Assembly (NCBI GenBank): GCA_002794465.1
Contig: MTSL01000114.1
Location: forward strand, 1-38,828
DNA from: Paramicrosporidium saccamoebae
Taxonomy: Eukaryota > Rozellomycota
Reading direction: 5' to 3'
Length of the DNA stretch: 38,828 bases
Below the pieces are notes generated by a model. The model was not told the DNA's origin. It searched no databases and saw only the letters and a list, made by a program, of their open reading frames with translations. Shown here in pieces: positions 26,868-36,000 of the stretch. Both the position numbers and the translations under genes were made by a program. Numbering within the stretch: the first letter of the stretch is position 1; each line of letters opens with the position of its first letter.

Positions 26868-27483
26868 ATGTGGCCCGCTGACGGGTGGGTTGAAGTTGCC
26901 CTTTCTGGAGGCGAGCCCTTCCATGGCCAAATATTCCAGGTTGACGAGCACCTTGGCGTCGCAGTTTTAATGCGCCCCATAATCCCTGCAGACTATTCAA
27001 GCCTCCCGGCGCCCCTCCGGCCTGCCCTCAACCACACGGTGCAGATCGTTGCCCTTTCCTCCGTGACTTCTGTGAAGACGGTGGCGGGTCCGGATGGCGA
27101 AGCAGTGGAGTTACCGGCGGTGAGGCCAGTCAAGGTGGAGCGTCTGATGCGACGGGAGGCCCGATCGGTGCAGAAGAGACAATGCATGGTTGACGGCCAG
27201 GCACCCAGTGGAGCCAGCCAAGAAGCAGTGGCTATTTATACTGCATTGGCAAAGACGTAACAATTCATAGATTATTTAATTTTGTAGACTTCCATGCTAT
27301 TGGTATCGAGCCGAAGCTCCTTCGGACGAACCACCCACCATAGTGGTTTTGGAAGAGGTCTATGTCTGTTCTCCATACACGCCAGGAAGTTGTCGTGGTA
27401 CTATCAAGAGCAGTGCCGGCTTGGTGGAGCGTGTCAAAAAGGTTCTCGAGGGTGAACGTCGACGCCTCGGTTTGGATAAATAA
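26868..27483 (+). CDS. LSM12: LSM12-like protein (two exons)
   Basis: LSM12 proteins couple an LSm-like fold to an anticodon-binding-like C-terminal domain and associate with ataxin-2/Pbp1 in RNA regulation. Exons 26868-27256 and 27288-27483, joined across a 31-bp intron (GTAACA...TTTTGTAG), encode 194 aa, almost the size of human LSM12. The N-terminal domain reads GWVEVALSGGEPFHGQIFQVDE, then HTVQIVALSSVTSVK. The linker helix VKVERLMRREARSVQ leads into the AD domain, where exon 2 supplies LPCYWYRAEAP, IVVLEEVYVCSPY and GLVERVKKVLEGERRRL, diagnostic of the family. The intron falls inside the AD domain and truncates the plain reading frame. The stop codon overlaps an AATAAA-like ATAAATAAA. Confidence 0.92.
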
Positions 27484-27498
27484 ACTACTGCATGATTG

Positions 27499-27777
27499 TG
27501 TTGCGTGGTGGGGGGTTGTGGGTGGTGTTATGTGGTGGGAGTATTATCACGGCGACTGGGATTCAAGTTGGGCGACAGAGAGTTGCCAGCCGGGATGGAC
27601 TCGCCGGCATAGTGTCCAAACACTGAAGAGTCAATAAGATCAAACATTAAAGAGTCAATATGATCAAACATCAAAGAGTCACTGTTTGTATTCCTCACCT
27701 CTGACTCTCCTGTTAATATTTAGATCAACACTCAGCACTCAACTAAACAACCACTCCACTATCACCACTGCGCAATG
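27499..27777 (+). mobile_element. MITE-like element, copy D (longest)
   Basis: A 279-bp element starting TGTTGCGTGGTGGGGGG and ending CACCACTGCGCAATG; the ends are imperfect inverted repeats. It is flanked by ATTG on both sides (27495-27498, 27778-27781). The interior carries GGGAGTATTATCACGG, ATTCAAGTTGGGCGACAG, ATGGACTCGCCGGCATAG, GTGTCCAAACACTGAAGAG and CTCTGACTCT, all shared with A-C. A 24-bp tandem repeat (AAGAGTCAATADGATCAAAC..., 27626-27682, 2.4 copies) is unique to this copy. It fills most of the gap between LSM12 and PLAC8 and ends near the PLAC8 CCAAT boxes. Confidence 0.7.
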
Positions 27778-27813
27778 ATTGCAATATTATCTTTGGTCTC
27801 CTTTCTTGGGCTG

Positions 27814-27915
27814 ACCAATGGGGAGGGTTGGCTTGTTGTGGTTGGCCGCTCTATTGGGACTTGCTATTCTTAGCAACGGGAGAGGGAGACGAATGGGACA
27901 AGACGGGTATATAAA
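27814..27915 (+). promoter_or_regulatory. PLAC8 promoter: two CCAAT boxes and TATA box
   Basis: CCAAT at 27814, ATTGG at 27853 and a strong TATATAAA at 27908 precede the PLAC8 ATG at 27990 by 176, 137 and 82 bp. This is the clearest textbook-style core promoter in the window. Confidence 0.7.
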
Positions 27916-27989
27916 CAAAGGGGCGGCAAGTCGACAACCGCCACAACACAAACGGTACGACACCCTCTTGAAACCTGACCTGCCTAGAA

Positions 27990-28414
27990 ATGCCTGTTGA
28001 CGCACCTTTTGATTGTTTCTCCAAGAACGGTTACGAACATGGATTCTGTGGATGTCTCCGTGATCCGCTCTACTGTATCGCCACCTACTTCTGCCCGTGT
28101 CTGGTGGTTGGTCTGGTGACTGGTCAGATGGACGGAGGTTCCTTCAACGTTGTGACCTGCTGCTGCGCTCCTCTTGGTGCCTATCGCAACCGTCGCAAGG
28201 TGCAAGACATGTTCGACCATCACGAGTCTGAGGATGGATCCATCTTGGCCGTTGCATGCTGTCCCTGTTGCGCGTAAGACTTGTCATTGTGATTGTGATG
28301 TTTAGGATCGTCCAGGATGCTCACGAATGGAACAGCCGTAGACCCGACAAGAGAACCGATGCTGCTCCCGCTGCCGTCATCCCGCCCGCTGCCGCCGAAG
28401 CCCCAGTGGTCTAA
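27990..28414 (+). CDS. PLAC8-family cysteine-rich membrane protein (two exons)
   Basis: PLAC8 proteins are small cysteine-rich membrane-associated proteins linked to cell size, cadmium resistance and metal or calcium handling. Exons 27990-28273 and 28306-28414, separated by a 32-bp intron (GTAAGA...GTTTAG), give 130 aa. The family motif block is present: FCGCLRDPLYCIATYFCPC, then VGLVTGQMDGG, NVVTCCCAPLGAYRNRRKV and, across the splice junction, ACCPCCAIVQDAHEW. The C-terminus is a short Ala/Pro-rich tail. Without splicing the frame would stop right after CCPCCA, losing the conserved QDAHEW. The promoter carries CCAAT and TATA elements, unlike most housekeeping genes here, suggesting strong or regulated expression. 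Confidence 0.92.
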
Positions 28415-28724
28415 ACGTCCTTGTGGTGCCGACACAAGATGGAGAGTAAAAAAGAAGAATAAAAAGCTAAAGGCAGGTCTATGTAAATGGGTGTTTGGGT
28501 CGGGTTGAGTTAGGGGGTAATATAGTAATAAGGTGGCGGTAGTATGGGCATCATGATGGATTGAAATAATGTGTTTGATTGATGGAAGAGACAATAATTA
28601 GTGATCAGAAAGGTGTATCAGTGATTAAGAGCTATATCAATGGTTAAGAGTCATAAATAATGAATGAGCAATGATGGATGCCATGGTCCGCTGTTATTGT
28701 CTACACAATATATACTGCTATTCT
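28415..28724. other. Convergent 3' region, PLAC8 / VPS36
   Basis: About 310 bp separate two convergent stop codons. It contains A/T-rich putative poly(A) signals (AGAATAAAAAG near 28455) and short degenerate direct repeats (GTGATTAAGAGC / ATGGTTAAGAGT near 28620-28650). No gene is visible. Confidence 0.5.
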
Positions 28725-30164
28725 CTAAGCAATGTCCCTTGTGGGGGAGAGAATACAATTCAGATAGTATTTGACACCGGAGGGAGAATCATCACGACAC
28801 AAAATGCCAGCCTTTTCAGACTTTTCCAAATAAAGAATTGAAATGGACAGGGTCATATTAGCTTTACGAGACACTGCAAGGGCGTCAACGCAATCCAGTT
28901 CATCGACAATCAAGCTTTTCACGGTCCTCATAATGACTGCATCGGTCTGGTCCCGAGACTGGACAACCAGCAGACCGCTGGGGAGCTTACAGAGTTCAAC
29001 CGGCATGGAAAGATCCGACATGAGCGAGGCAGCACGGAACAAGTCTTCGGGAGAGACGAGATTTGTGCCCCGGGCTCGATTATACAGACAGTACACATCA
29101 GCAAGTGGCAACATTGGCGATTTCCGACGCTCTAAAAGCCTGAAAATGAAATCGCCCAATTGTCTTGAGAGCTCTTTGGTGAACGAGTTGCCTGTCGTTT
29201 CCTTGGTCACCGCCCCAGCAACTCCCATTTCCAATAGTAAATTGCGAAAGTCCCGTTCCGTCTGCTCATCCACACTATCAGATTTGTTTGCCAATTTATT
29301 CGAGACGCTCTCGGCAAGCTTCACCATCTCCGAGGCTTTGCTCATTAACGAGTCCAAATCATTAAAAGCCACTGACAAATTGGCATCAGTGTCCTGTTGT
29401 GAAATGTTCACCCGTTTAAGCAATCCAGCGACTCCGCCGACCGACGGATCAAAGACACGTTCTTCTCGTCGTTCATACGTCTAAATCTCATGAATAATGT
29501 CTGCAAGACGTACCGTCCATTCTTGCTTCTGTATGGCCATTTGGAGATGCGCAAGAAAGTTGGATGGCCCCACTCCACGAAACGAGAGACGAATGTAATC
29601 ATCGCCGCCCTCAGACACGGACTCTGTTAGCTCTGGAGATGCACGCGGCATCAGTCTCGGCGTGCCACACATCTCACAGGCTTGCAGAACAGACTTGTTG
29701 ACAAAGGTGCAAATGTGACAATCCCATCCGACATCTTTTGGGGCGAGTTTCTCTTGGGGCCGTGGCACACCACAAATACCGCATTTGATTTTGTCAGTTG
29801 TGTTCCGTTCAGAACAAATGGTGCAAGTCCAGAATGAAGGCTGTGGAGAGTTGACAGTCTTTTCTGAAGTGATAGAACATGCCGGATGGAATGGAGACTG
29901 TGTACATTTGGGCAGTAGGAAGAGTGTGACCTTGGGACTGCTCTTCAGGAAGCCCGACTAATCCATTAGTACGCAAAGCCATCTCACCTTTGAAGTGTGC
30001 CTACTCACCAGACTAAGACTCAGAGATATAGAGTTATCTACAGGACGGACTGCGTCTCGCCATAATATTCGGTGGTTGGTTAGTATTAGCGATCCATCCT
30101 GGTATTCTGCTGCCTGCACATCTCTACAAAAGGTCACTGGAATTCTCCTACTTGTACCGGTCAT
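28725..30164 (-). CDS. VPS36: Vps36, ESCRT-II subunit with GLUE domain and two NZF fingers (three exons)
   Basis: ESCRT-II sorts ubiquitinated cargo into multivesicular bodies. Exons 29988-30164, 29514-29957 and 28725-29480, joined across introns of 30 and 33 bp, encode 458 aa. The split GLUE domain starts with YQDGSLILTNHRILWRD (about 20-37), continues at SGFLKSSPKVTLFLLPK, and closes with DDYIRLSFRGVGPSNFL. Two NZF zinc fingers are inserted: C104/C107/C118/C121 after W102, and C139/C142/C153/C156 after W137. The EAP30 winged-helix region holds GVAGAVTKETTG, LADVYCLYNRARGTNLVSPEDL and a C-terminal GILCRDDSPSGVKYYLN. The GLUE-inserted tandem NZF layout is that of budding yeast Vps36, where the fingers bind Vps28 and ubiquitin; animal Vps36 lacks them. 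This supports a fungal-lineage host genome. Confidence 0.95.
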
Positions 30165-30440
30165 ATAAGGCGACTTTTGGGATTAGCAGTAGCTCACTTT
30201 CATGCTCCAACAACTGGGCTCTCTGTGTCCGCTGGTCAACGGTGAGTCTGTCCCACCTATCCATTCAGCCAATCACACTTCTGTGCGTTGTTGCAGTGAG
30301 AGCGAGAATGAGAGTAAGAGTGAAAGGGAGGATGAGTGTGAGGATCAAATACTCCCGGCTATTACTATAATACAATCTCTATACGCATAAATGCCTCGCA
30401 CACTTTATTGAAGCAATTGCTCGTGATTAATCCCAAAGTA

Positions 30441-30761
30441 TTATTCGTGGCCAGACAGTTGCTGCAGATCAGAGATCGAAGGACAGTTTAAATTTCCGGC
30501 AAATTTGCCCTCTTCCCTCAAATCATCCCATCGTGAGACCCAGTTTTGCGGACAGATAATCTTGTAGTTTCGCTTAAAATAGTCGCAGGGACTAAAGTCT
30601 GCACCCTTGGCTGCAACGCACATGTGGTAGTCGACATAGTTTTGCCAGCAATTTTTGGTCTGGTTGGCGTTGGGGAAGCGTGGGTCAAAGGGAGCGGTGG
30701 AGAGGACGACGCTATCGGGGTCGTTTTGGAGTTGCTCGAGGGTGGGAGCTGAGTTTGGCAT
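30441..30761 (-). CDS. COX12: Cytochrome c oxidase subunit VIb (Cox12/COX6B)
   Basis: This intermembrane-space subunit of respiratory complex IV stabilises the dimer interface. The 106-aa protein has the conserved [20 protein letters not shown] start of the domain and the twin CHCH cysteines C38-x9-C48 and C59-x10-C70, the COX6B-specific spacing, with [19 protein letters not shown] following. It has no cleavable presequence, as expected for a MIA-pathway substrate. The C-terminal extension (about 20 residues after the domain) is longer than in yeast. Its presence is strong evidence for a functional respiratory chain in this organism. It is co-oriented with and upstream of VPS36, with 276 bp between; a CCAAT box at 30269 belongs to VPS36's side. 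Confidence 0.95.
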   Translation of the reverse strand: MPNSAPTLEQLQNDPDSVVLSTAPFDPRFPNANQTKNCWQNYVDYHMCVAAKGADFSPCDYFKRNYKIICPQNWVSRWDDLREEGKFAGNLNCPSISDLQQLSGHE

Positions 30762-30830
30762 TGCGCAATCTTTCCGTTCCTTAAAGGAAAAATCAAATTG
30801 CTATTGAGAAGTTTCTAATCTGTATGAGGC

Positions 30831-30849
30831 CTTGATTCGAGTGAGGTCT
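30831..30849 (+). repeat. Diverged GATCCGTGYGAGG-type repeat copy
   Basis: CTTGATTCGAGTGAGGTCT followed by GTAGTAATAATCGAG matches, with gaps allowed, the longer context at 4355-4395 (CTTGATCCGTGCGAGGTTT...GCAGTAATAATTAAG). It lies in the divergent gap between COX12 and the isomerase gene. Confidence 0.4.
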
Positions 30850-31032
30850 ACATCGTAGTAATAATCGAGGGTTTTTGATATGTGATGTACGCACTCTCTC
30901 ATATATGTAAAGGTCCGTTTTCCTTGAACCATATATATACCTTCACTTTCTCATTTTAACCCACTCGCTCTTATATCCGCTTTCACAGTCCCTGGTCTTA
31001 GATACACTCTCTGACACTTTTCCACTTTATTA

Positions 31033-31715
31033 ATGAGTTCTAATTCTTTGCAAAACCCCATCTTGTATTCATACTGGAGAAGCTCAGCCGCTTGGAGAGT
31101 CCGCATAGCGTTAGAATTGAAGGGAATCCAGTACGAATATCGTGCTGTCAATCTCGTGCAAGGCGAACAAGTAAACCCATCAGTATTTACTCAGCCAAGT
31201 AGAGAAGCGATGATTACAAAAAGAATGTCCATCCTGGTGGACTTGTCCCTGCCCTCCAGATCTCTGAGAGTCAGGCCCCTCTGACTCAGTCCATTGCCAT
31301 CCTCAGCTATCTCGAGTCATTAGCGTCGCCCTCTTTGCTGCCCGAGGACCTATTGATGCGGGCCCATGTGCTGGAGCTCGTCTACACCATTGCATGTGAC
31401 ACACATCCTCTTCAGAATTTGCGCGTCCTCCAGACATATCCCGAGGACGATCGCCCCGATCATGCCAAGCGCATAATTTCCTCGGGATTGACGACTTTTG
31501 AGCTGTTACTGGGGGAACAATTTGGAAAATGTTGCGTTGCGGACGAGGTTACCTGGGCTGACATTGTTCTTGTGCCACAGGTCTATAATGCTCAACGATG
31601 GGGTGTGCAGATGGAACAATTTCCGAAAATCTCCAAAATCTACGGACATTTAATCACACTGCCTGCATTCATCGCAGCCCACGCAGATAACCAGCCAGAC
31701 GCTCCTAAACAGTAA
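31033..31715 (+). CDS. GSTZ1: Maleylacetoacetate isomerase / zeta-class GST (two exons)
   Basis: This enzyme isomerises maleylacetoacetate to fumarylacetoacetate, the penultimate step of tyrosine catabolism. Exons 31033-31170 and 31203-31715, joined across a 32-bp intron (GTAAAC...CCAAGTAG), encode 216 aa, the usual zeta GST length. Seen: [19 protein letters not shown], the N-terminal thioredoxin fold; NPGGLVPAL-like HPGGLVPAL; the [10 protein letters not shown] glutathione-site segment; and C-terminal [29 protein letters not shown] and NAQRW. The diagnostic active-site motif SSCxWRVR is altered to SSAAWRVR: the serine is kept but the catalytic-site cysteine is replaced by Ala19. Activity may be reduced or shifted to another substrate. 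The stop is only 5 bp from the stop of the convergent gene. Confidence 0.93.
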
Positions 31716-31720
31716 CTTTA

Positions 31721-32044
31721 TTAAAACTCTTTGCCATGTTTCACGTCATCGTGTATGATACTGAAATTCGGACGTTTTATATTACGGCGCTCACAAGCAA
31801 GTATCTGTCTGAAGCGCACCACTCCCTCCATCCCGTATCGTTCAGCGCAACGTTCCAGTTCTGGTCGCTGGAGATTATCCAGATGGTGAGCGTAGAATAT
31901 TAACACATCGTGGGTATAGGCTATCCATTCTTCTGGCGTGCAGGGAGGACTCAGCAGCTTGGGTATCATTCTGAAGCCACTGAATATGCCTCCCCATTGC
32001 GCAAAAACTAGAGAGAATGACAACAGACCCCAAATGAGATGCAT
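31721..32044 (-). CDS. Small secreted orphan protein, 107 aa
   Basis: I do not recognise this protein. A short signal peptide (MHLIWGLLSFSLVFAQ) is followed by about 90 residues with three cysteines (in PPCTPEEW, LERCAERYG and ILACERRN) and a basic C-terminus. It has no membrane anchor and no ER-retention tail (it ends KHGKEF). The ATG at 32044 is preceded at 32086 by an ATTGG box. The stop codon sits in TTTTAATAAAG, so stop and poly(A) signal overlap. It is likely secreted or vacuolar. An effector role would be speculation, and a fortuitous ORF cannot be ruled out completely because no homology is visible. Confidence 0.6.
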   Translation of the reverse strand: MHLIWGLLSFSLVFAQWGGIFSGFRMIPKLLSPPCTPEEWIAYTHDVLIFYAHHLDNLQRPELERCAERYGMEGVVRFRQILACERRNIKRPNFSIIHDDVKHGKEF

Positions 32045-32317
32045 GCAGGAGGTGAAAGAGCGCCCAGCTGTAAAGTGACGAATTGATTGGCTAGTTTCCT
32101 CTGAACGGCTGGTCCTTCATTAAGTGACAGGGTATTCATTATCGGACATGCGGGGGATTAGATAAGAAAATTCAAAAGATTCAATCACGAGCTAGATGGT
32201 TTTCCTTCTGCTCAATAAACCTCGTAGCTTTATCCGTAGTAATCCTCCCCGTCACGCGATATTTATGGAGAAAGTGCCCCCAATCAAAGAGTCTGTACTT
32301 GTAACCGCACAAAATAT

Positions 32318-32926
32318 TTATATTAGTGCCACCTTGTTTAGATGTAGCAGCTCTTCAGCGAGACGAAAACGTAATACATAAATGTCGTTTTTCTGGAGAT
32401 CCGCAGTCATATCCCGGTGGACTCGCACGGTGCCCACTTCTTCGAGTACTCTACAAATAACGTGCGCGTCCGTCTTGGGTTGTGCAACCAGTTCGTCTGT
32501 GGGTAGTTCTGCCAACCCGGCAGGCAGATGCTTCAATACGGAGCCCTCGAATGCCTTTGCTTTACACTTTGCATACCGACCCAGATAGACTCGTTCTTCT
32601 GGCGACAACAAAGTCTCATCTTTCAGCCAATATATCCAATACGCTTCAATTTTTGCCAATCTGCAGCGCAAATAGGAGGCAATGACATAACGTAGCCGTT
32701 CTACTTCCATCTGGTACAGCGTATTGAGATGGGCGTCGAGTTGTTCACTGAGGAGCGCCTGCTGGTTGGCAATCAATTCGAGGAGGTTACTAATGAGCTC
32801 TGTGGCATAGGGCAGCAATGTGGGAGAGAGTCGCTCGTTGAGCCACACCTGGAATAATGCAGATACTTCCTCCTCTGGCTGCGTCTCATTGTACATGGAG
32901 AATGCCAGGCCATCGCTCTCCAACAT
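32318..32926 (-). CDS. SLD5: GINS complex subunit Sld5
   Basis: GINS is part of the replicative CMG helicase. The 202-aa protein shows the Sld5 A-domain, with VERLRYVIASYLRCRLAKIEAYWIYW as its signature helix and LSPEERVYLGRYAKC after it. A short linker leads to the B-domain with LPTDELVAQPKTDAHVICRVLEEVG and the final RFRLAEELLHLNKVALI, matching the family C-terminus. The length is normal (human GINS4 223 aa). It is intronless, with ATG at 32926, head-to-head with the alanyl-tRNA synthetase gene, 88 bp from its first ATG. The 273-bp gap on its 3' side (32045-32317) shows nothing beyond the promoter of the small secreted gene. Confidence 0.95.
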   Translation of the reverse strand: MLESDGLAFSMYNETQPEEEVSALFQVWLNERLSPTLLPYATELISNLLELIANQQALLSEQLDAHLNTLYQMEVERLRYVIASYLRCRLAKIEAYWIYWLKDETLLSPEERVYLGRYAKCKAKAFEGSVLKHLPAGLAELPTDELVAQPKTDAHVICRVLEEVGTVRVHRDMTADLQKNDIYVLRFRLAEELLHLNKVALI

Positions 32927-33014
32927 TGAGAAATATTTTCTTTTAATAGATCTGTCGAAGAACTAAGGTTATTTATTTGAAGACGGCGGCGTTTTTTAGA
33001 GGTCGCTACCCTTT

Positions 33015-36000
33015 ATGATTGTGGGACTACCAATAATGAACGGATATTTTTTAACAAGATTTACATTCAGTGTAATCAGTATAAAAACATGTTATGAAAT
33101 TAATGTGGAATTGTCGTCTGAATTGGAACTATCAAATCGTCGCCCAACGGCATCTACACGTACCCTGGCTTCGCTGTTGTTTCGCCGGACTGCTCGTCGT
33201 CTAATGTCATTTTCGGATAAAAGCCGCGTTGAATCCCTCACCCCGTTTCCCAGCAGCGTTCCTTTTACGGATGCACGTCGACTGGAGTACTGGACTGCCC
33301 AGAAGACGCGTCAAACGTTCTTGGACTATTTTGTGGAGGCCTGTGGCCACAGCTTTGTTCCGAGCAGTGCAACCATCCCACACGACGATCCAACGCTCCT
33401 TTTCGCCAATTCGGGAATGGCGCAGTTCAAGACCATTTTCCAGGGAGTTATTGACCCAGCTGCACCTTTTGCCAAGCTGAAGAGGGCGGCAAATTCGCAA
33501 AAATGCATTCGTGCAGGAGGAAAGCATAATGACCTGGAGGATGTTGGCAAGGACGTGTATCACCACACTTTCTTTGAAATGTTGGGAAATTGGTCTTTTG
33601 GAGACTATTTTAAGAAGGAAGCAATTTCCATGGCCTGGGAACTCTTGACCACAGTGTATGGACTCCCCAAAGAGCGTCTCTATGTGACCTACTTTGGAGG
33701 AGACGAGCGATGCAACCTTCCTGCCGATTTGGAGGCAAAACAGCTTTGGATGGAGGCTGGTGTTGCCGAAGAACGTGTTCTTCCCTTTGGAATGAAGGAG
33801 AATTTCTGGGAAATGGGAGAGTCTGGACCCTGTGGACCATGCTCAGAAATCCATTTTGATCGGATTGGTGGACGCGATGCCTCGGCTATGGTGAATATGG
33901 ATGATCCTGATGTCCTTGAGATATGGAACTTGGTTTTCATGCAATTTAACCGTGAACTTGATGGATCCCTCCGCTCTCTTCCCAACAAACATGTAGACAC
34001 GGGAATGGGTTTTGAACGCGTCCTCTCTGTCCTCCAAAATAAGCGCTCAAATTATGACACTGACGTCTTTATGCCCATCTTTGCTGAGATTGAGCAGCGT
34101 TCCGGTTGTCGTCCATACAGTGGAAAGGTAGGAAGAAGCGAAGATGTGGACGGCATTGACATGGCATATCGTGTCATTGCTGATCACATCCGCACTTTGA
34201 CATTCTCCATCTCTGATGGCGGTTGTCCTTCCAACGATGGTCGTGGCTACGTCCTCCGTCGAATTCTACGTCGTGCTGTCCGCTATTCCCACGACAAGTT
34301 GAAGGCTTCCCCAGGCTTCTTTGCCAGCCTCGTTGACATTGTTGTTGAGCGTTTTGGCGATGCATTCCCCGAGATTAAAAAGTCACCAGAGTTGGTCAAG
34401 GAGCTTTTGTTAGAGGAAGAGACTCAATTCCGCAAGACCTTGGAACGCGGTTTGGTTCAATTTGGCAAATTCTCAAAGACTGCCAAGGACGGCGTTCTTT
34501 CTGGCTCTGATGTCTGGAGACTTTATGACACTTATGGCTTCCCTGTGGATTTGACACGTCTGATGGCAGAAGAGGCAAACTTGAGAATTGACGAAGACGG
34601 CTTCCTGGTGGCCCAAAGCACTGCCAAGGAGCTGAGTCGCGCTGGAAAACACTCTGACTCTGACAACCCCCTTAACAAGGTGACCATTGATGTCCATTTG
34701 GCCAGTGATTTGGAGAAGAAACACACGACACCCATCACTGATGATTCCTTCAAATATACCGACTCTATTGTTGAGGCCAAAATTGTCGGTTTAATTTCCG
34801 AGGGTGAAGTAGTCTCTTCCCTTCCGTCAACATCTGACGTGAAATATTTTGGAGTGTTGCTGGATCGTACCAACTTTTATGCCGAATCGGGAGGACAAGT
34901 TTATGATGAGGGAGTGATCACTGGAGCTGACGGACAAATGGAATTTGCCGTCGAGGCCGTCCAATCATATGGTGGATATGTTCTGCATGTGGGTTACCTT
35001 AAATATGGTGGGATCTCTGTTGGAGAGAATGTCATTGCCACCTTTGATGAAACGAGACGGCGTCCCCTTCGTCATAATCACACTGCAACCCATTTGCTCA
35101 ATTACGCAATCGGAAACGTAATGACTGAACAGAATCCAGACCAGAAGGGCTCCCTTGTGGCTCCTGATCGTCTCCGCTTTGATTTCAACTCTACCAAGGC
35201 TCCTTCCAGTGAACAAGTTGAACAGATTGAGTCGATTGTAAACGGATTCATTGAAAAGAACTTTGAAGTATCCACTATGCCACTTCCCCTGGAGCAGGCA
35301 ATGGCACTTCCCGGTCTTAGAGCAGTCTTTGGTGAGACTTATCCCGATCCAGTGCGCGTAGTCTGCGTGGGTGCTCCACTTTCTCAAGTCCTCGCCAACC
35401 CCACCGATGATCGCTGGAAAGACGTGTCAGTAGAGCTATGCGGCGGTACACATGTCAAGAGGAGCAGCGACATTAAAAAGTTTTTGATTCTCACCGAATC
35501 GGCCATCGCCAAGGGAATCCGTCGCATTGTCGCTGTGACTGGAGAAGAGGCTGTCAAGGCCCAACAGCTGTCACGTGAACTCGATGGTCGTCTGGAGGCC
35601 ATTAGCAGGAAGAGCATTATGGACGAGGAAGCTATAAAGTCACTTTCCAAAGACGTCGATGAGGCTGCCATTTCCCTTTTGGAGAAGAATAGACTCCGTG
35701 ATGGAGTTGCAGCTGTGCGACAAAAGATGGTGGATGCAGACAAGGCAGTCCGTCTGACACAATCTCGTCTTGCTCTCGACACTGTTGCGCCCTTCCTGGA
35801 ATCCACTGCCCATCCCGTTGTGGTGAAGCGTATTGACGTTGGTGACAACGGAAAGGCTCTTCTGGACGCCCTGAATGCTCTTAAGAAAGCGGGACATTCT
35901 GGTCTCTTGTATTCTGTGGACCAGCAGTCTGGAAAGATTCATTACTACAGCGTCGTGGCCGAGCAACACAAGTCGCTGGATGCGTCGGAATGGGCAAAGG

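Noticed and set aside
15974-27777. Pol III SINE interpretation of the TGGCGTAGTGG-containing repeats
   Set aside because: The left end resembles an A box, but no matching B box at proper distance is conserved among copies and there is no A/T-rich 3' tail. Inverted ends plus 4-bp duplications fit a MITE better.
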